Origin: Streptomyces changanensis
GTDB lineage: Bacteria; Actinomycetota; Actinomycetes; Streptomycetales; Streptomycetaceae
Direction of reading: 5' to 3'
NCBI RefSeq assembly: GCF_024600715.1
Contig: NZ_CP102332.1
Coordinates: 1,860,001-1,924,000 of the forward strand
Length of the DNA: 64,000 nucleotides
A program made the position numbers and the translations under genes. Under the pieces are notes generated by a model. That model worked only from the letters and a program-made list of their open reading frames with translations, made no database searches and was not told where the DNA came from. Positions 1 through 7,240 of the stretch are shown here, piece by piece (the stretch's first letter is position 1; every line of letters begins with the position of its first letter).

Positions 1-102
1 GTACCGCGGCCGTCCGGGCAGCTGCACGTACACGTCCTGCGGGTGGCAGAACTCGTGCCCGCCCTCCCGGCAGTACGAGGACTGGCCTTCGTCGCGGTCC
101 AT
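1..102 (-). CDS. Small Cys/His-rich protein, N-terminal fragment (runs off the window)
   Basis: Only the first 34 codons are in view. The ATG at 102 directly follows the TGA of the gene before it, and an AAGGAGGAG ribosome site lies at 106-114 inside that gene, so the two are translationally coupled. The visible part contains CREGGHEFCHP, a Cys/His cluster that could bind zinc. Paired with the next small gene and the divergent GntR regulator it looks like part of a small regulated operon. I do not recognise the family. Confidence 0.55.
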   Translation of the reverse strand, partial: MDRDEGQSSYCREGGHEFCHPQDVYVQLPGRPRY

Positions 103-342
103 TCACTCCTCCTTGTCCAGCTCGGCCCACACGGTGGCGCCGTCGGCGGTGCGGATGTGGCCGTACCTGTCGCACTCGGCGAGGGCCAAGAGGACGGCCT
201 GCCGCTGGGCGGCGCCGAGGTCGTCCGGGAGGGGTGCCTCGATGCGGATGCAGTCCGGTGTGCGGTCGACGGTGGGCTCGGTGCCGGTGGCGGCGGTGAG
301 CATGCCGACGATGGCGGCCGTCTGCGTCTCGGTGGTGGGCAC
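103..342 (-). CDS. Hypothetical 79-aa protein divergent from GntR regulator
   Basis: The start is a GTG at 342, chosen because a GGGGAGA ribosome site (345-351) precedes it; the reading frame is open further upstream but would enter the regulator's control region. The product begins VPTTETQTAA and is acidic overall, with no membrane segment and no recognised domain. It is transcribed away from the GntR gene and is coupled to the truncated gene downstream. The arrangement of a regulator with a divergent operon of tiny proteins is common in Streptomyces integrative elements; function unknown. Confidence 0.55.
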   Translation of the reverse strand: MPTTETQTAAIVGMLTAATGTEPTVDRTPDCIRIEAPLPDDLGAAQRQAVLLALAECDRYGHIRTADGATVWAELDKEE

Positions 343-449
343 AGCTCTCCCCTGTGTGCGCCAGGTTACAGCTCGTGATGCTGAGTATTCAGCTTCGACC
401 TGATGCATTAGCTTGTCAATGTCGGCGAACGACCCCCGGAGCTGCGCAT
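343..449. promoter_or_regulatory. Divergent control region of the GntR gene with candidate operator
   Basis: This 107-bp gap separates the two divergent starts and is clearly more AT-rich than its surroundings. It holds a perfect inverted repeat GCTGA-GTAT-TCAGC at 380-393 and a TTGACA-like hexamer on the minus strand near 414-419. A GGAG at 437-440 serves the regulator's ATG at 450. Autoregulation by the GntR protein is inferred, not shown. Confidence 0.4.
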
Positions 450-1208
450 ATGCCACGCGAAACGACCTACCTCCAGGTGGCCGACGCCCTGCGCGCCCGC
501 ATCACCAGCGGCGAATGGTCCGTAGGTGACAAGCTCCCGTCCCGCGCCCGGCTCGCCGCCGAGTACGGCGTCGGCGTGAACGTCGCCCAGCGCGCCATGG
601 AGCGCCTCATCATCGAGGGCCTCCTCGAAGGCCGCGCCGGATCCGGCACCTACGTCCGCCGGCCGCGCGAGCGCCTCCGCATGGTCCGCTCCCGACACCG
701 CGAACGCCGCGGCGGCAGCCCGTTCCGCGCCGACATGCGCGAGCAGGGCCGCGCCGGCACGTGGGAGTCGCACAGCACCGCCCGCGTCCCGGCGCCCGAC
801 CACATCGCCGACCGGCTCGCCATCCAGCCCGGCGACCCCTGCGTGCACACCCGGTACGAGTTCCTCGCCGACGGGCAGCCCGTCCAGCTCTCCGAGTCCT
901 GGGAGCCGATGGCCATCACGGACGGCACGCCGATCGTCCTGCCCGAGATGGGCCCGCACGCCGGGGCCGGCGTCGTCGAGCGCATGCGGTCCATCGGCGT
1001 CATCATCGAGACCGCGGTCGAGGTGCCGCGCCCGGCCCGCGCGACACACGACGTGGCGATGCTACTGGGCATCAGCGTCGGTGACCTGGTGACGCACATC
1101 GAGCGGACGTACTACGACATCGACGGGCGGCCCGTCGAGACTGCGGACATCACCGTCGCCGACGTGCGGTGGGAGATCGCCTACGAGATCGGCATACGGC
1201 ACGACTGA
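450..1208 (+). CDS. GntR-family transcriptional regulator with UTRA-type sensor domain (KorSA-like)
   Basis: This is a 252-aa repressor-type regulator. Residues 1-75 are a winged helix typical of GntR (LQVADALRARI, then LPSRARLAAEYGV and the GSGTYV wing). Residues about 95-250 match the UTRA ligand-binding fold of the HutC subfamily, including the ERTYYDIDGRPVE segment. The ATG at 450 is chosen because the GntR fold begins immediately after it. Proteins of this size and type regulate transfer genes in Streptomyces integrative elements such as pSAM2, but they also occur as chromosomal regulators, so the role here is open. It is divergent from two tiny genes and followed by two zinc-ribbon genes. 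Confidence 0.85.
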   Translation: MPRETTYLQVADALRARITSGEWSVGDKLPSRARLAAEYGVGVNVAQRAMERLIIEGLLEGRAGSGTYVRRPRERLRMVRSRHRERRGGSPFRADMREQGRAGTWESHSTARVPAPDHIADRLAIQPGDPCVHTRYEFLADGQPVQLSESWEPMAITDGTPIVLPEMGPHAGAGVVERMRSIGVIIETAVEVPRPARATHDVAMLLGISVGDLVTHIERTYYDIDGRPVETADITVADVRWEIAYEIGIRHD

Positions 1209-1273
1209 CCGGCTCGGCATCGGGCGCGGGCCCGGTGGGTAGCCATCACCCCGGCCGAGAGGGAGGGGGCACT

Positions 1274-1399
1274 ATGACCTGTCAGCGATGCGGGGCGGCC
1301 GCGTTACAGCAGGGCTCGGGCTGGGTGTGCAGCCAGCTGTGCGGATGGCAATCCACAGCACCGCCGCCCGCCGGGCTACGCTCGACACATGACGAGTAG
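1274..1399 (+). CDS. Tiny zinc-ribbon protein, 41 aa
   Basis: The ATG at 1274 follows a GGGAGGGGG ribosome site at 1261-1269. The product has two cysteine pairs, CQRCG near residue 3 and CSQLCGW near residue 19, the pattern of a single zinc knuckle. Its end overlaps the start of the next gene by 11 bp in another frame, indicating coupling. No known family; a DNA- or protein-binding accessory role is only a guess. Confidence 0.55.
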   Translation: MTCQRCGAAALQQGSGWVCSQLCGWQSTAPPPAGLRSTHDE

Positions 1400-1586
1400 C
1401 GGGCCCGTGCTGCCGACACCCGAGATCACGACGACGCCGTGCCGCCGCTGCGGAACGCAGGTGGCCGGGCTGAACGGCCGGTACGCGTGCGGGGTGTGCA
1501 ACTGGGTGAACCACTGGGCGGAGGGCAGCAGCACGCTGCCGACCGCCGAGGAAGACCCGGACTGGCCCGGCCCGGACGCCGACTGA
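1389..1586 (+). CDS. Small zinc-ribbon protein, 65 aa
   Basis: It contains CRRCGTQV near residue 18 and CGVCNWVNHW near residue 34, a four-cysteine treble-clef-like knuckle resembling the preceding 41-aa protein, so the two may be ancient duplicates. The C-terminus is acidic (EEDPDWPGPDAD). It is the last rightward gene before a strong bidirectional terminator, beyond which the phage late operon ends from the other side. Confidence 0.6.
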   Translation: MTSSGPVLPTPEITTTPCRRCGTQVAGLNGRYACGVCNWVNHWAEGSSTLPTAEEDPDWPGPDAD

Positions 1587-1597
1587 ACCCGGACACG

Positions 1598-1647
1598 ACG
1601 AAGCCGCCCCCTTTCCTCCCCGGTATGGGGAGGAAAGGGGGCTTCGT
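1598..1647. terminator. Strong bidirectional terminator between convergent units
   Basis: A long inverted repeat: the right arm GGGGAGGAAAGGGGGC continues into TTCGT (1627-1647), and the left arm (1598-1621) is its complement with one bulged base; the loop is GGTAT. It ends the zinc-ribbon genes from the left and the phage late operon from the right. Confidence 0.85.
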
Positions 1648-2298
1648 TCACGTGCGGCGGCGCTCGGTCAACACCACCGGCGGGGTGCTGCCGGAGTCGT
1701 CGGGTGGCGGTGCCCCGTCGCGGCGGCAGATCAGGGCATCAGGGTCACCTCCGGGCGGCTGGAGAGAGTAGCCGTCGGGACAGGTCTGCCCGTCCTCGCC
1801 CGCCGGCCCCGACGGCCCCGGCTCACCACGAGGGCCAGCGGGGCCAGGCTCGCCCTGCGGCCCCGGCTCACCCTGGGGGCCGGCCGGCCCCGGCCGGCCC
1901 TCGGCTCCGGGCGCGCCAGGCAGGCCGATCCCATCCGTGCCGGCGGCGCCCACCGGCCCCCGGTCGCCCGACGGCCCCGGCGCCCCGGTCGGTCCCGGAC
2001 GCCCGGCCTGGCCCGCAGGCCCGGTTGGCCCCGGATCACCGCGAGGGCCCGGCGGCCCCGACGGGCCGATGTCCCCGCGGGACCCAGGCGCGCCGGCCAC
2101 CGGCGTCCCGCCGAGATCCTGCACCTGACGCGCGAGGGCGTCCCGCGCCCCATTCGCGGCCCGCAGCTCGTGGCTGAGGGTGACCACCTGCACAGCCAGC
2201 CAGACCAGGAAGGCCACGGCGGCCAGCGCGGTGACGCCTGCGAGCCACTCCGCCCTCGGCAGCCGCAGCGCGCGCCGCCTGGCCCGAGACCCGGTCAT
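1648..2298 (-). CDS. Membrane-anchored collagen-like repeat protein, last gene of phage late operon
   Basis: The 216-aa product has a basic N-terminus, one membrane helix at about residues 22-42 and a short coiled coil. About 110 residues of Gly-X-Y triplets follow ([19 protein letters not shown] and similar), then a Cys-containing tail. The ATG at 2298 is chosen because it overlaps the upstream stop as ATGA. Collagen-like triplets are known from phage tail fibres and bacterial surface proteins and form trimeric stalks. The N-terminal anchor and position after holin and endolysin argue for an envelope or lysis-end accessory protein rather than a fibre, but that is inference. Confidence 0.75.
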   Translation of the reverse strand: MTGSRARRRALRLPRAEWLAGVTALAAVAFLVWLAVQVVTLSHELRAANGARDALARQVQDLGGTPVAGAPGSRGDIGPSGPPGPRGDPGPTGPAGQAGRPGPTGAPGPSGDRGPVGAAGTDGIGLPGAPGAEGRPGPAGPQGEPGPQGEPGPAGPRGEPGPSGPAGEDGQTCPDGYSLQPPGGDPDALICRRDGAPPPDDSGSTPPVVLTERRRT

Positions 2299-2642
2299 GA
2301 CACCACCGCCCATATCGCGACTGCCGTGGACATCAAAGCCAGCAGCATTGGAACGATCAGCTGGTAGAGCCTGGCTTGCCGCTCCCGCTCGCGACGGTCG
2401 CGCTCGTCTCGCTGGTATTGCTCGAAGCCGGCATCCAGCGCGTCATGCGCGTCCCTGGCCTTCTGTAGCTCCTGGGACAGTGCGGTGATGCGCTGGTCGG
2501 TGTACGCAGACTGGAGGCTGTAGACCTCGGTCGACACCACCCGGTCGAGTCGCGAGTTGATGCCTTGGCCCAGGGCCTGTATCTCGTGGCGCAGGGCCTC
2601 CACGGTCCGCCCGAGCTCGCCCACGCTCGGCTCGTCGGGCAT
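2295..2642 (-). CDS. Small coiled-coil protein with C-terminal membrane helix (lysis region)
   Basis: 115 aa; GGAGGAG precedes the ATG at 2642. Residues 5-90 are charged heptad-like helix ([15 protein letters not shown], then [11 protein letters not shown]), ending in one hydrophobic helix at about 93-114 ([20 protein letters not shown]). The topology, long helix plus C-terminal anchor, resembles phage spanin- or holin-accessory proteins. It is coupled to the collagen-like gene by ATGA and lies after the holin. No family name can be assigned. Confidence 0.65.
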   Translation of the reverse strand: MPDEPSVGELGRTVEALRHEIQALGQGINSRLDRVVSTEVYSLQSAYTDQRITALSQELQKARDAHDALDAGFEQYQRDERDRRERERQARLYQLIVPMLLALMSTAVAIWAVVS

Positions 2643-2659
2643 GCGGGGCTCCTCCGTTG

Positions 2660-2884
2660 CTACTGGGTGGTGTGCCCGCGCGGGGTGTGGCGCGCCGCCC
2701 AGCCGCCGACGAACGTGAGCGTGGCCGGGACGAGCGCGAGGACGAACGGCTCCAGGGCGTCCGGCAGCCAGCCCACCAGGCCGGGGTTGTCCTGGACGGC
2801 GGTCAGCGCGGCCAGCAGGCCGGTGCTGGCGACGTACGCCCCGGCGGTGGCGGCGGTGACCTTCTTCTCGATGGGTGCAGCCAT
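2660..2884 (-). CDS. Putative holin
   Basis: 74 aa with a basic N-terminus (MAAPIEKKV) and two hydrophobic stretches (about residues 10-28 and 45-64) separated by a Pro/Asp-containing turn, ending in a basic, Gly-rich tail. This is the topology of small class II phage holins, which form the inner-membrane hole that releases endolysin. It lies immediately downstream of the amidase endolysin in the same operon. The call rests on size, topology and context rather than on a strong motif. Confidence 0.65.
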   Translation of the reverse strand: MAAPIEKKVTAATAGAYVASTGLLAALTAVQDNPGLVGWLPDALEPFVLALVPATLTFVGGWAARHTPRGHTTQ

Positions 2885-2896
2885 GATGGTCTCCTT

Positions 2897-3751
2897 CTAC
2901 TCGGCGAGGCGCGCGGCGAGCTTCTCCGCGACCAGCTCGGCGATTCGATTGGCGAGGGACGGCGAACTGGCCACCTTGTCGGCCAGCGCCGCGACGTGGG
3001 CGTCCGTCAGCGCCGGCGCGCCGACCTCGGCGATGCGGGCCTTCAGCTCCTGCACCCCGGCGACCGCCGCGGCGGCCCCGGTCGCGGCGTCCCGCAGCAC
3101 CTGCCACGCGTCACCGCGCTCCAGCTGCCCGGCGTACTGCCACGGCGCGACCTTCCGGTCCCGGTGCAGCTCGGCGAGCATGCGGGCCTGCTCAGGGGTC
3201 ATGTCGTCCTCCTCGGCGGGGGTCGCGCCGGCGCGGCGCTCGATCTCGGGGAACAGCTCCGTGCGGAACTGCCGGATGCGCGCGGCGCCGGGGCAGGCGG
3301 TGCCGCCCACCGACCACGCCGCGTGCAGGGAGTGGTAGCCGAACCCGGGGTCAGCCGCGGTCCGGCAGACCCTGAGCGGGATCCCGTGCCGCTGGTGCAG
3401 CCACACACCGAGCCGGACCAGCTGCTCCATCTGCCGATCCGTCCACGGGTCGGTGTGCTTGAGGTTCGACGCCGTCTCGATGGACACCGCCCCGGTGCCG
3501 TCCGGCCGCCGGTTGGCCTGGTAGTTCGCGTCGGCGCGGGTCTCGGTGCCGATGTACTGCGCGAGGTCACCCTCGAAACCCAGCCCGAAATGACTCTCCA
3601 AGCTGGAACTGTCCCGCCAGAACTCATACGTCCGCCGAGCCGTCCACGGCGCGGCGATGCTGTGCAGGATGAACTGCGTCGGCCGGATCGCCGGCTGCGC
3701 GTCCGACTCCGGCTGCAACTCCATCCGGGACGCGCCCGGGTACCAAGCCAT
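2897..3751 (-). CDS. Phage endolysin, N-acetylmuramoyl-L-alanine amidase (Amidase_2/PGRP type)
   Basis: 284 aa. The N-terminal 165 residues form a T7-lysozyme/PGRP-like zinc amidase. Candidate zinc ligands are H30 (FILHSIAAPW), H143 (YHSLHAAW) and C153 (ACPGAAR), with the usual 8-10 residue spacing of the last two. It cleaves the lactyl-peptide bond of peptidoglycan at lysis. The C-terminal about 100 residues are helical and Ala-rich (TPEQARMLAELHRDRK onward) and probably mediate wall binding or oligomerisation. No signal peptide is visible, so export should need the adjacent holin. Confidence 0.85.
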   Translation of the reverse strand: MAWYPGASRMELQPESDAQPAIRPTQFILHSIAAPWTARRTYEFWRDSSSLESHFGLGFEGDLAQYIGTETRADANYQANRRPDGTGAVSIETASNLKHTDPWTDRQMEQLVRLGVWLHQRHGIPLRVCRTAADPGFGYHSLHAAWSVGGTACPGAARIRQFRTELFPEIERRAGATPAEEDDMTPEQARMLAELHRDRKVAPWQYAGQLERGDAWQVLRDAATGAAAAVAGVQELKARIAEVGAPALTDAHVAALADKVASSPSLANRIAELVAEKLAARLAE

Positions 3752-3763
3752 GCGGGCCTCCGA

Positions 3764-4504
3764 TCAGGGGTTCTTCACGATGTAGTTCGGGTGGCCGTCG
3801 ATGACCGCCTGGACGTCCGCCGGCACCGAGTGCGCGCCGATCGCGTAGCTCTCGGGCGGGCACCATGCGGCGTAGCAGCGGGCCGCCGCCCGGGCCATGT
3901 CCGTCGCGGTCGCCGTATAGGTCCCGGCGTCGTACCGCACCGCCCCGGCGACCGTGGTGATCTGCGAGCGGCGCACCAGCCACCGGGCGTCAGTGACATG
4001 TCCGGCGAGGCGCAGGTTCCGCAGGGCGGTCCCCAGCGCTGCGTGGGTGGCGTCCGGGTCCGTCCAGTGCGTCGTCCAGTGCCCGGCGCCCGGGTACTGC
4101 GCCTCGTAGGCGAGGATCAGCCGCTCGGCGTCGGCGACCGTCAGGGCCGGGCCGCGCTCCGCGACCCGCAGGTGGACCCGGTCCCGGGGTACGCCGAGCT
4201 GCCGCGCCGCCTGGAGCAGCTCCCGGTCGCGCGCCTCGGCGAACTGCTGCTCGGACAGGGGCGCCGGTATGCCCTCCCGCTCCGGGTAGTGGTACGACAG
4301 CCACCACCCGTTGTCCGCCTCACCGTTCAGCGCGTGGCGCATCCGGGACGTCGCCCCGTCCGAGCCGAGCACCAGGTGCACCTGCCTGCCGGCAAGGACA
4401 TGGTGCGCGATGACGATCCCGCCCCACAACGTCTCGTCGTCCTGGTGCGGGGTGTACACGATCATCGGGCGGCCCGTCGCGGTCAGCGGTACGGGGTCGG
4501 ACAC
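3764..4504 (-). CDS. PIG-L/LmbE-family deacetylase in the phage lysis cassette
   Basis: 246 aa. The zinc-binding signature of the PIG-L family is present as TPHQDDETLWGG (H20, D22-E24), followed by a Rossmann-like core (VHLVLGSDGATSR) and a later His region (GHWTTHWTDPDATHAALG) matching the family's third-ligand area. Family members remove N-acetyl groups from GlcNAc-containing sugars (MshB, GlcNAc-PI deacetylase, antibiotic tailoring enzymes). Placement between the tail-fibre-like genes and the endolysin suggests action on cell-wall or surface glycans, or on a glycosylated virion protein; the substrate is unknown. Confidence 0.8.
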   Translation of the reverse strand: MSDPVPLTATGRPMIVYTPHQDDETLWGGIVIAHHVLAGRQVHLVLGSDGATSRMRHALNGEADNGWWLSYHYPEREGIPAPLSEQQFAEARDRELLQAARQLGVPRDRVHLRVAERGPALTVADAERLILAYEAQYPGAGHWTTHWTDPDATHAALGTALRNLRLAGHVTDARWLVRRSQITTVAGAVRYDAGTYTATATDMARAAARCYAAWCPPESYAIGAHSVPADVQAVIDGHPNYIVKNP

Positions 4505-4567
4505 AGAGCCTCCAGGGCATGAGAAACGCCCCGGCCGGACGGTACGGGGCGGAGAGGTGGGGGCGGG

Positions 4568-4939
4568 TCAGGAGACGATCGCAGTCCATCCGCAGGTGAC
4601 GTTCGACCAGGTGGCCGTGGCGCCCGCAGCACCGGACTGGAAGAATGGGGTGAACCCGGTCGTGGTGGGGTTCGCTCCGCGGGCCTGCCAGCGGGACGTT
4701 GCGCCCGAGGTGGTCGGGATGGTGACCGTCACGATCGGTGTCGTCGAGAACGCGGCCCCGGAGAAGGTCACTGCCGGGGCGGTGTACGAGTCGACGCCGG
4801 TGAAGCTGACCGTGATATGCCCGGTCTTCGTCTCCCGGCCGATCAGCACGTTCATCTGGTCGCGGATCTCCGCGTTCATCATCGCGGCGGACACGGTCTC
4901 ACCGACCACCCACGTCCGCGGGGTAGCGAGATTCGCCAT
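4568..4939 (-). CDS. Putative tail-fibre tip or receptor-binding protein
   Basis: 123 aa. The N-terminus (ATPRTWVVGETVSAAMMNAEIRD) resembles segments found in short phage tail/fibre proteins that precede a C-terminal beta domain. The rest is Thr/Ser-rich beta sequence (TPIVTVTIPTTSG, TATWSNVTCGW) without charged clusters, compatible with a lectin-like fold. It sits directly after the zinc-ribbon tail protein and before the deacetylase gene. A role in adsorption is inferred from position and composition. Confidence 0.5.
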   Translation of the reverse strand: MANLATPRTWVVGETVSAAMMNAEIRDQMNVLIGRETKTGHITVSFTGVDSYTAPAVTFSGAAFSTTPIVTVTIPTTSGATSRWQARGANPTTTGFTPFFQSGAAGATATWSNVTCGWTAIVS

Positions 4940-4942
4940 GGG

Positions 4943-5359
4943 CTACGCCTCCTCGGGCTCAGGCTCGGCAGGCGGGGGCGGGGCCGTGGGGTCGTCCGGG
5001 TGCCACCAGTTCTGCTCCACCGGCAAGGCCTCGGCGAGGGACTCCTCGACCACGGCCACCTCGTCCGGGAAGACGAGGGGCACCCAGCCGTAGCCGCACT
5101 CCGTGCACGCGATACGCGGGTCGTCAGGAGAGACGACCTGCGCCGAGCCGCAGGACAGACAGTCGGCGATCCAGCGGCCGTGGTTGATCCGCGCGTAACC
5201 GCGGACGCCGAGGATGACGCCCTCCGGCGGGACGACGCGGCGGGACAGCCGCATCTCCACCCACGCGAACACCCGCTCCGCCGGCGGCCGGGACGCCCAG
5301 GCGTCCGGCGCCAGCGGGTGGGCGGGGGCGTAGAACTCCTCAGCCCTGAGGATCGGCAT
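4943..5359 (-). CDS. Phage tail-module protein with zinc ribbon
   Basis: 138 aa. A four-cysteine zinc ribbon lies in the middle (DCLSCGSAQ and ACTECGYGW, about residues 67-88), followed by an acidic, proline-rich tail (PPPPAEPEPEEA). It is encoded only a few bases after the tail/LamG gene and before a fibre-like gene. Function is unknown; a structural or assembly role at the tail tip is plausible from position. Confidence 0.6.
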   Translation of the reverse strand: MPILRAEEFYAPAHPLAPDAWASRPPAERVFAWVEMRLSRRVVPPEGVILGVRGYARINHGRWIADCLSCGSAQVVSPDDPRIACTECGYGWVPLVFPDEVAVVEESLAEALPVEQNWWHPDDPTAPPPPAEPEPEEA

Positions 5360-5371
5360 CGGCTGCTCCTG

Positions 5372-7240
5372 TCAGTAGGCGAGGCGGGTCGTCGAGCCGA
5401 GCACGCTGTATGTGGCGTCACCGAGGACCCATACCGAGTCGGTGTCGCTGCGGCTGACGTGGAACTGGATGCGGTGGCTGTTGTGCCGGATGATCTCGGT
5501 GTAGCCCTCGACGGTGACCCGCATCGTCGCCGCGTAGCTCTGGTCCGGCATGCCGGTCACCGAGAAGGTGTCGGAGATGTCCGCACTGAGGATGGCCGTG
5601 TAGTTCGGCAGGGTGTACGCCTCGATGGGCACCTCGCGCAGCTCCGGCGGCGGGTCGGCGTACCGGGACACGAGCCACTGCGCCGCGTCGATGACGCTGC
5701 CGTCCGAGGTTTTCAGCAGGGTCAGATCCTGCTGGTACACCCCGTAGGCCGCGCGGGAGGCCGCGTTGAGGACGCGCTGCGTCGCCCCGCCCGGACGGGA
5801 CGCGATGACGGTGTTGACCATCTTCTGGTCGTCGTCGCGGATCTCCACGTCCGGCGTCTCGGTGTCCGCGTACGCCACGGTGAACGCCTCGCTGGACGGC
5901 GCCGGGTTGTACCGGACGTCACGCGACTGGTAGACGAGCCCGAACGTGTCACGCGCCGCGAAGAGCCGTCCCGACTCGGTCTGCTCGACCTCCTTCATCC
6001 GCGCAAGCGCCGTTGCCCCAGCCGGGCCCTGCCCGGCCATGGAGTCGTGCGTGACACCCTCCACCGTGACCGACGCCAGGTCGGCGTACCGGGCGAGCCG
6101 CTTGATCCGCAGATCCGCCGCCTCACCCGCGAACGCGGTCATGCCCGCGGTGTAGTGCGGCGACAGGGTCGTGCCGTAGGTACCCGCGCCGACCGTGTAC
6201 AGGGCGAGGTGGGCGATGCTGCCCGACCACAGGCGCGTGCCGGCGTAGCCGCCCACGCGCAGGGTGCGCAGCCGCCACATGGTCGACACGGTGCCGGATG
6301 TCGCCACCGCCCCGTCCACGTAGATCTTCTTGTCGTGCTCGTCGTAGACCAGGTGGTGCCAGGCGCCGTCCGCGAGATTGCCGGTGGTGACCGCGGCGGT
6401 GGCAAGCGCCGCGCCCGTGCTCGTCGATTCGACCTGGAGGGTGCCGGTCCCGGACAGGGCGAACACGATGATGTTCTGCCCGTCCGTCGAGGACAGCGCG
6501 AAGAGGACGCGGCCCGCAGTCGATGTCTGGAACCACGCCTCCATGTGGTTGTAGCGGTTCGTCGATCGCGCCTCGTAGTCCGGGCCCAGGTTCGCCTGGA
6601 GAAATTTTCCCTGGCTGGTGCCGACCGGGGTCAGCTGCACCATCGATTCCCCTGTGGCCGCCGGGCCCTCCGTCGCCCCGAACGCCACCGTGCCGCCGGT
6701 GCTCACCTGCTGCACCGCCAGCGCCCCCGCCCCGGTGCCGGACAGGTCGCCCGCGGACACCGACCCGGACGGCTCCGTCAGCGGGTAGTACACCGACGGG
6801 TTGAGGAGCAGGATCTCCTCGCCGAGACACGAGCGCAGCTCCGGCTGTCGACCGAGGGTGCGCAGGATGTCCGTGCAGGTGATGTACGCCCGCGCGTACA
6901 GGCCGCGCCACCTGGTGGGCCACTCGTTGACCGTGCCGTAGAACCGCGTGTGCAGGACGATCCCGCCGGTGAGGACCCGCACCCGGATGGGGGTGCCCTT
7001 CCGCACGTACGGGTAGTACGGGCTGGACGCCAGCCCGGGGCTGAACCTCCCGTCTTGGTTGTTCAGCAGGAGCGTGCAGGTGCTGGGCTGGATGTCGGCG
7101 ACCTCGTCCGACGAGCCGCGCGTGATCGACACGCCGGACTCGGCCACGTCCACGTAGCTGGTGATGTCCGTCCAGGTGATGCTGCCCTCCGGGGTGGAGA
7201 CCGTCGACCCCCACCCCACCTCCACCACCAGATGCGTCAT
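5372..7240 (-). CDS. Phage minor tail protein with internal LamG/concanavalin-like domain
   Basis: 622 aa. The ATG at 7240 overlaps the tape-measure stop (ATGA) and is preferred over far-upstream starts. The N-terminal 120 residues (EGSITWTDITSYV, LLLNNQDGRFSPG) look like a distal-tail or baseplate protein. Residues about 185-355 form a LamG-like jelly roll (YNHMEAWFQTSTAGRVLF, DGAWHHLVYDEHDKKIYVDG), a fold that often binds carbohydrate. The C-terminal part is tail-associated beta sequence. It probably forms the tail tip below the tape measure and may contact the host surface. Confidence 0.8.
   Translation of the reverse strand: MTHLVVEVGWGSTVSTPEGSITWTDITSYVDVAESGVSITRGSSDEVADIQPSTCTLLLNNQDGRFSPGLASSPYYPYVRKGTPIRVRVLTGGIVLHTRFYGTVNEWPTRWRGLYARAYITCTDILRTLGRQPELRSCLGEEILLLNPSVYYPLTEPSGSVSAGDLSGTGAGALAVQQVSTGGTVAFGATEGPAATGESMVQLTPVGTSQGKFLQANLGPDYEARSTNRYNHMEAWFQTSTAGRVLFALSSTDGQNIIVFALSGTGTLQVESTSTGAALATAAVTTGNLADGAWHHLVYDEHDKKIYVDGAVATSGTVSTMWRLRTLRVGGYAGTRLWSGSIAHLALYTVGAGTYGTTLSPHYTAGMTAFAGEAADLRIKRLARYADLASVTVEGVTHDSMAGQGPAGATALARMKEVEQTESGRLFAARDTFGLVYQSRDVRYNPAPSSEAFTVAYADTETPDVEIRDDDQKMVNTVIASRPGGATQRVLNAASRAAYGVYQQDLTLLKTSDGSVIDAAQWLVSRYADPPPELREVPIEAYTLPNYTAILSADISDTFSVTGMPDQSYAATMRVTVEGYTEIIRHNSHRIQFHVSRSDTDSVWVLGDATYSVLGSTTRLAY

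Noticed and set aside
1..1647. Firm assignment of the left edge to an AICE
   Set aside because: No transfer, replication or integrase genes of such an element are in view; only the GntR type suggests it.
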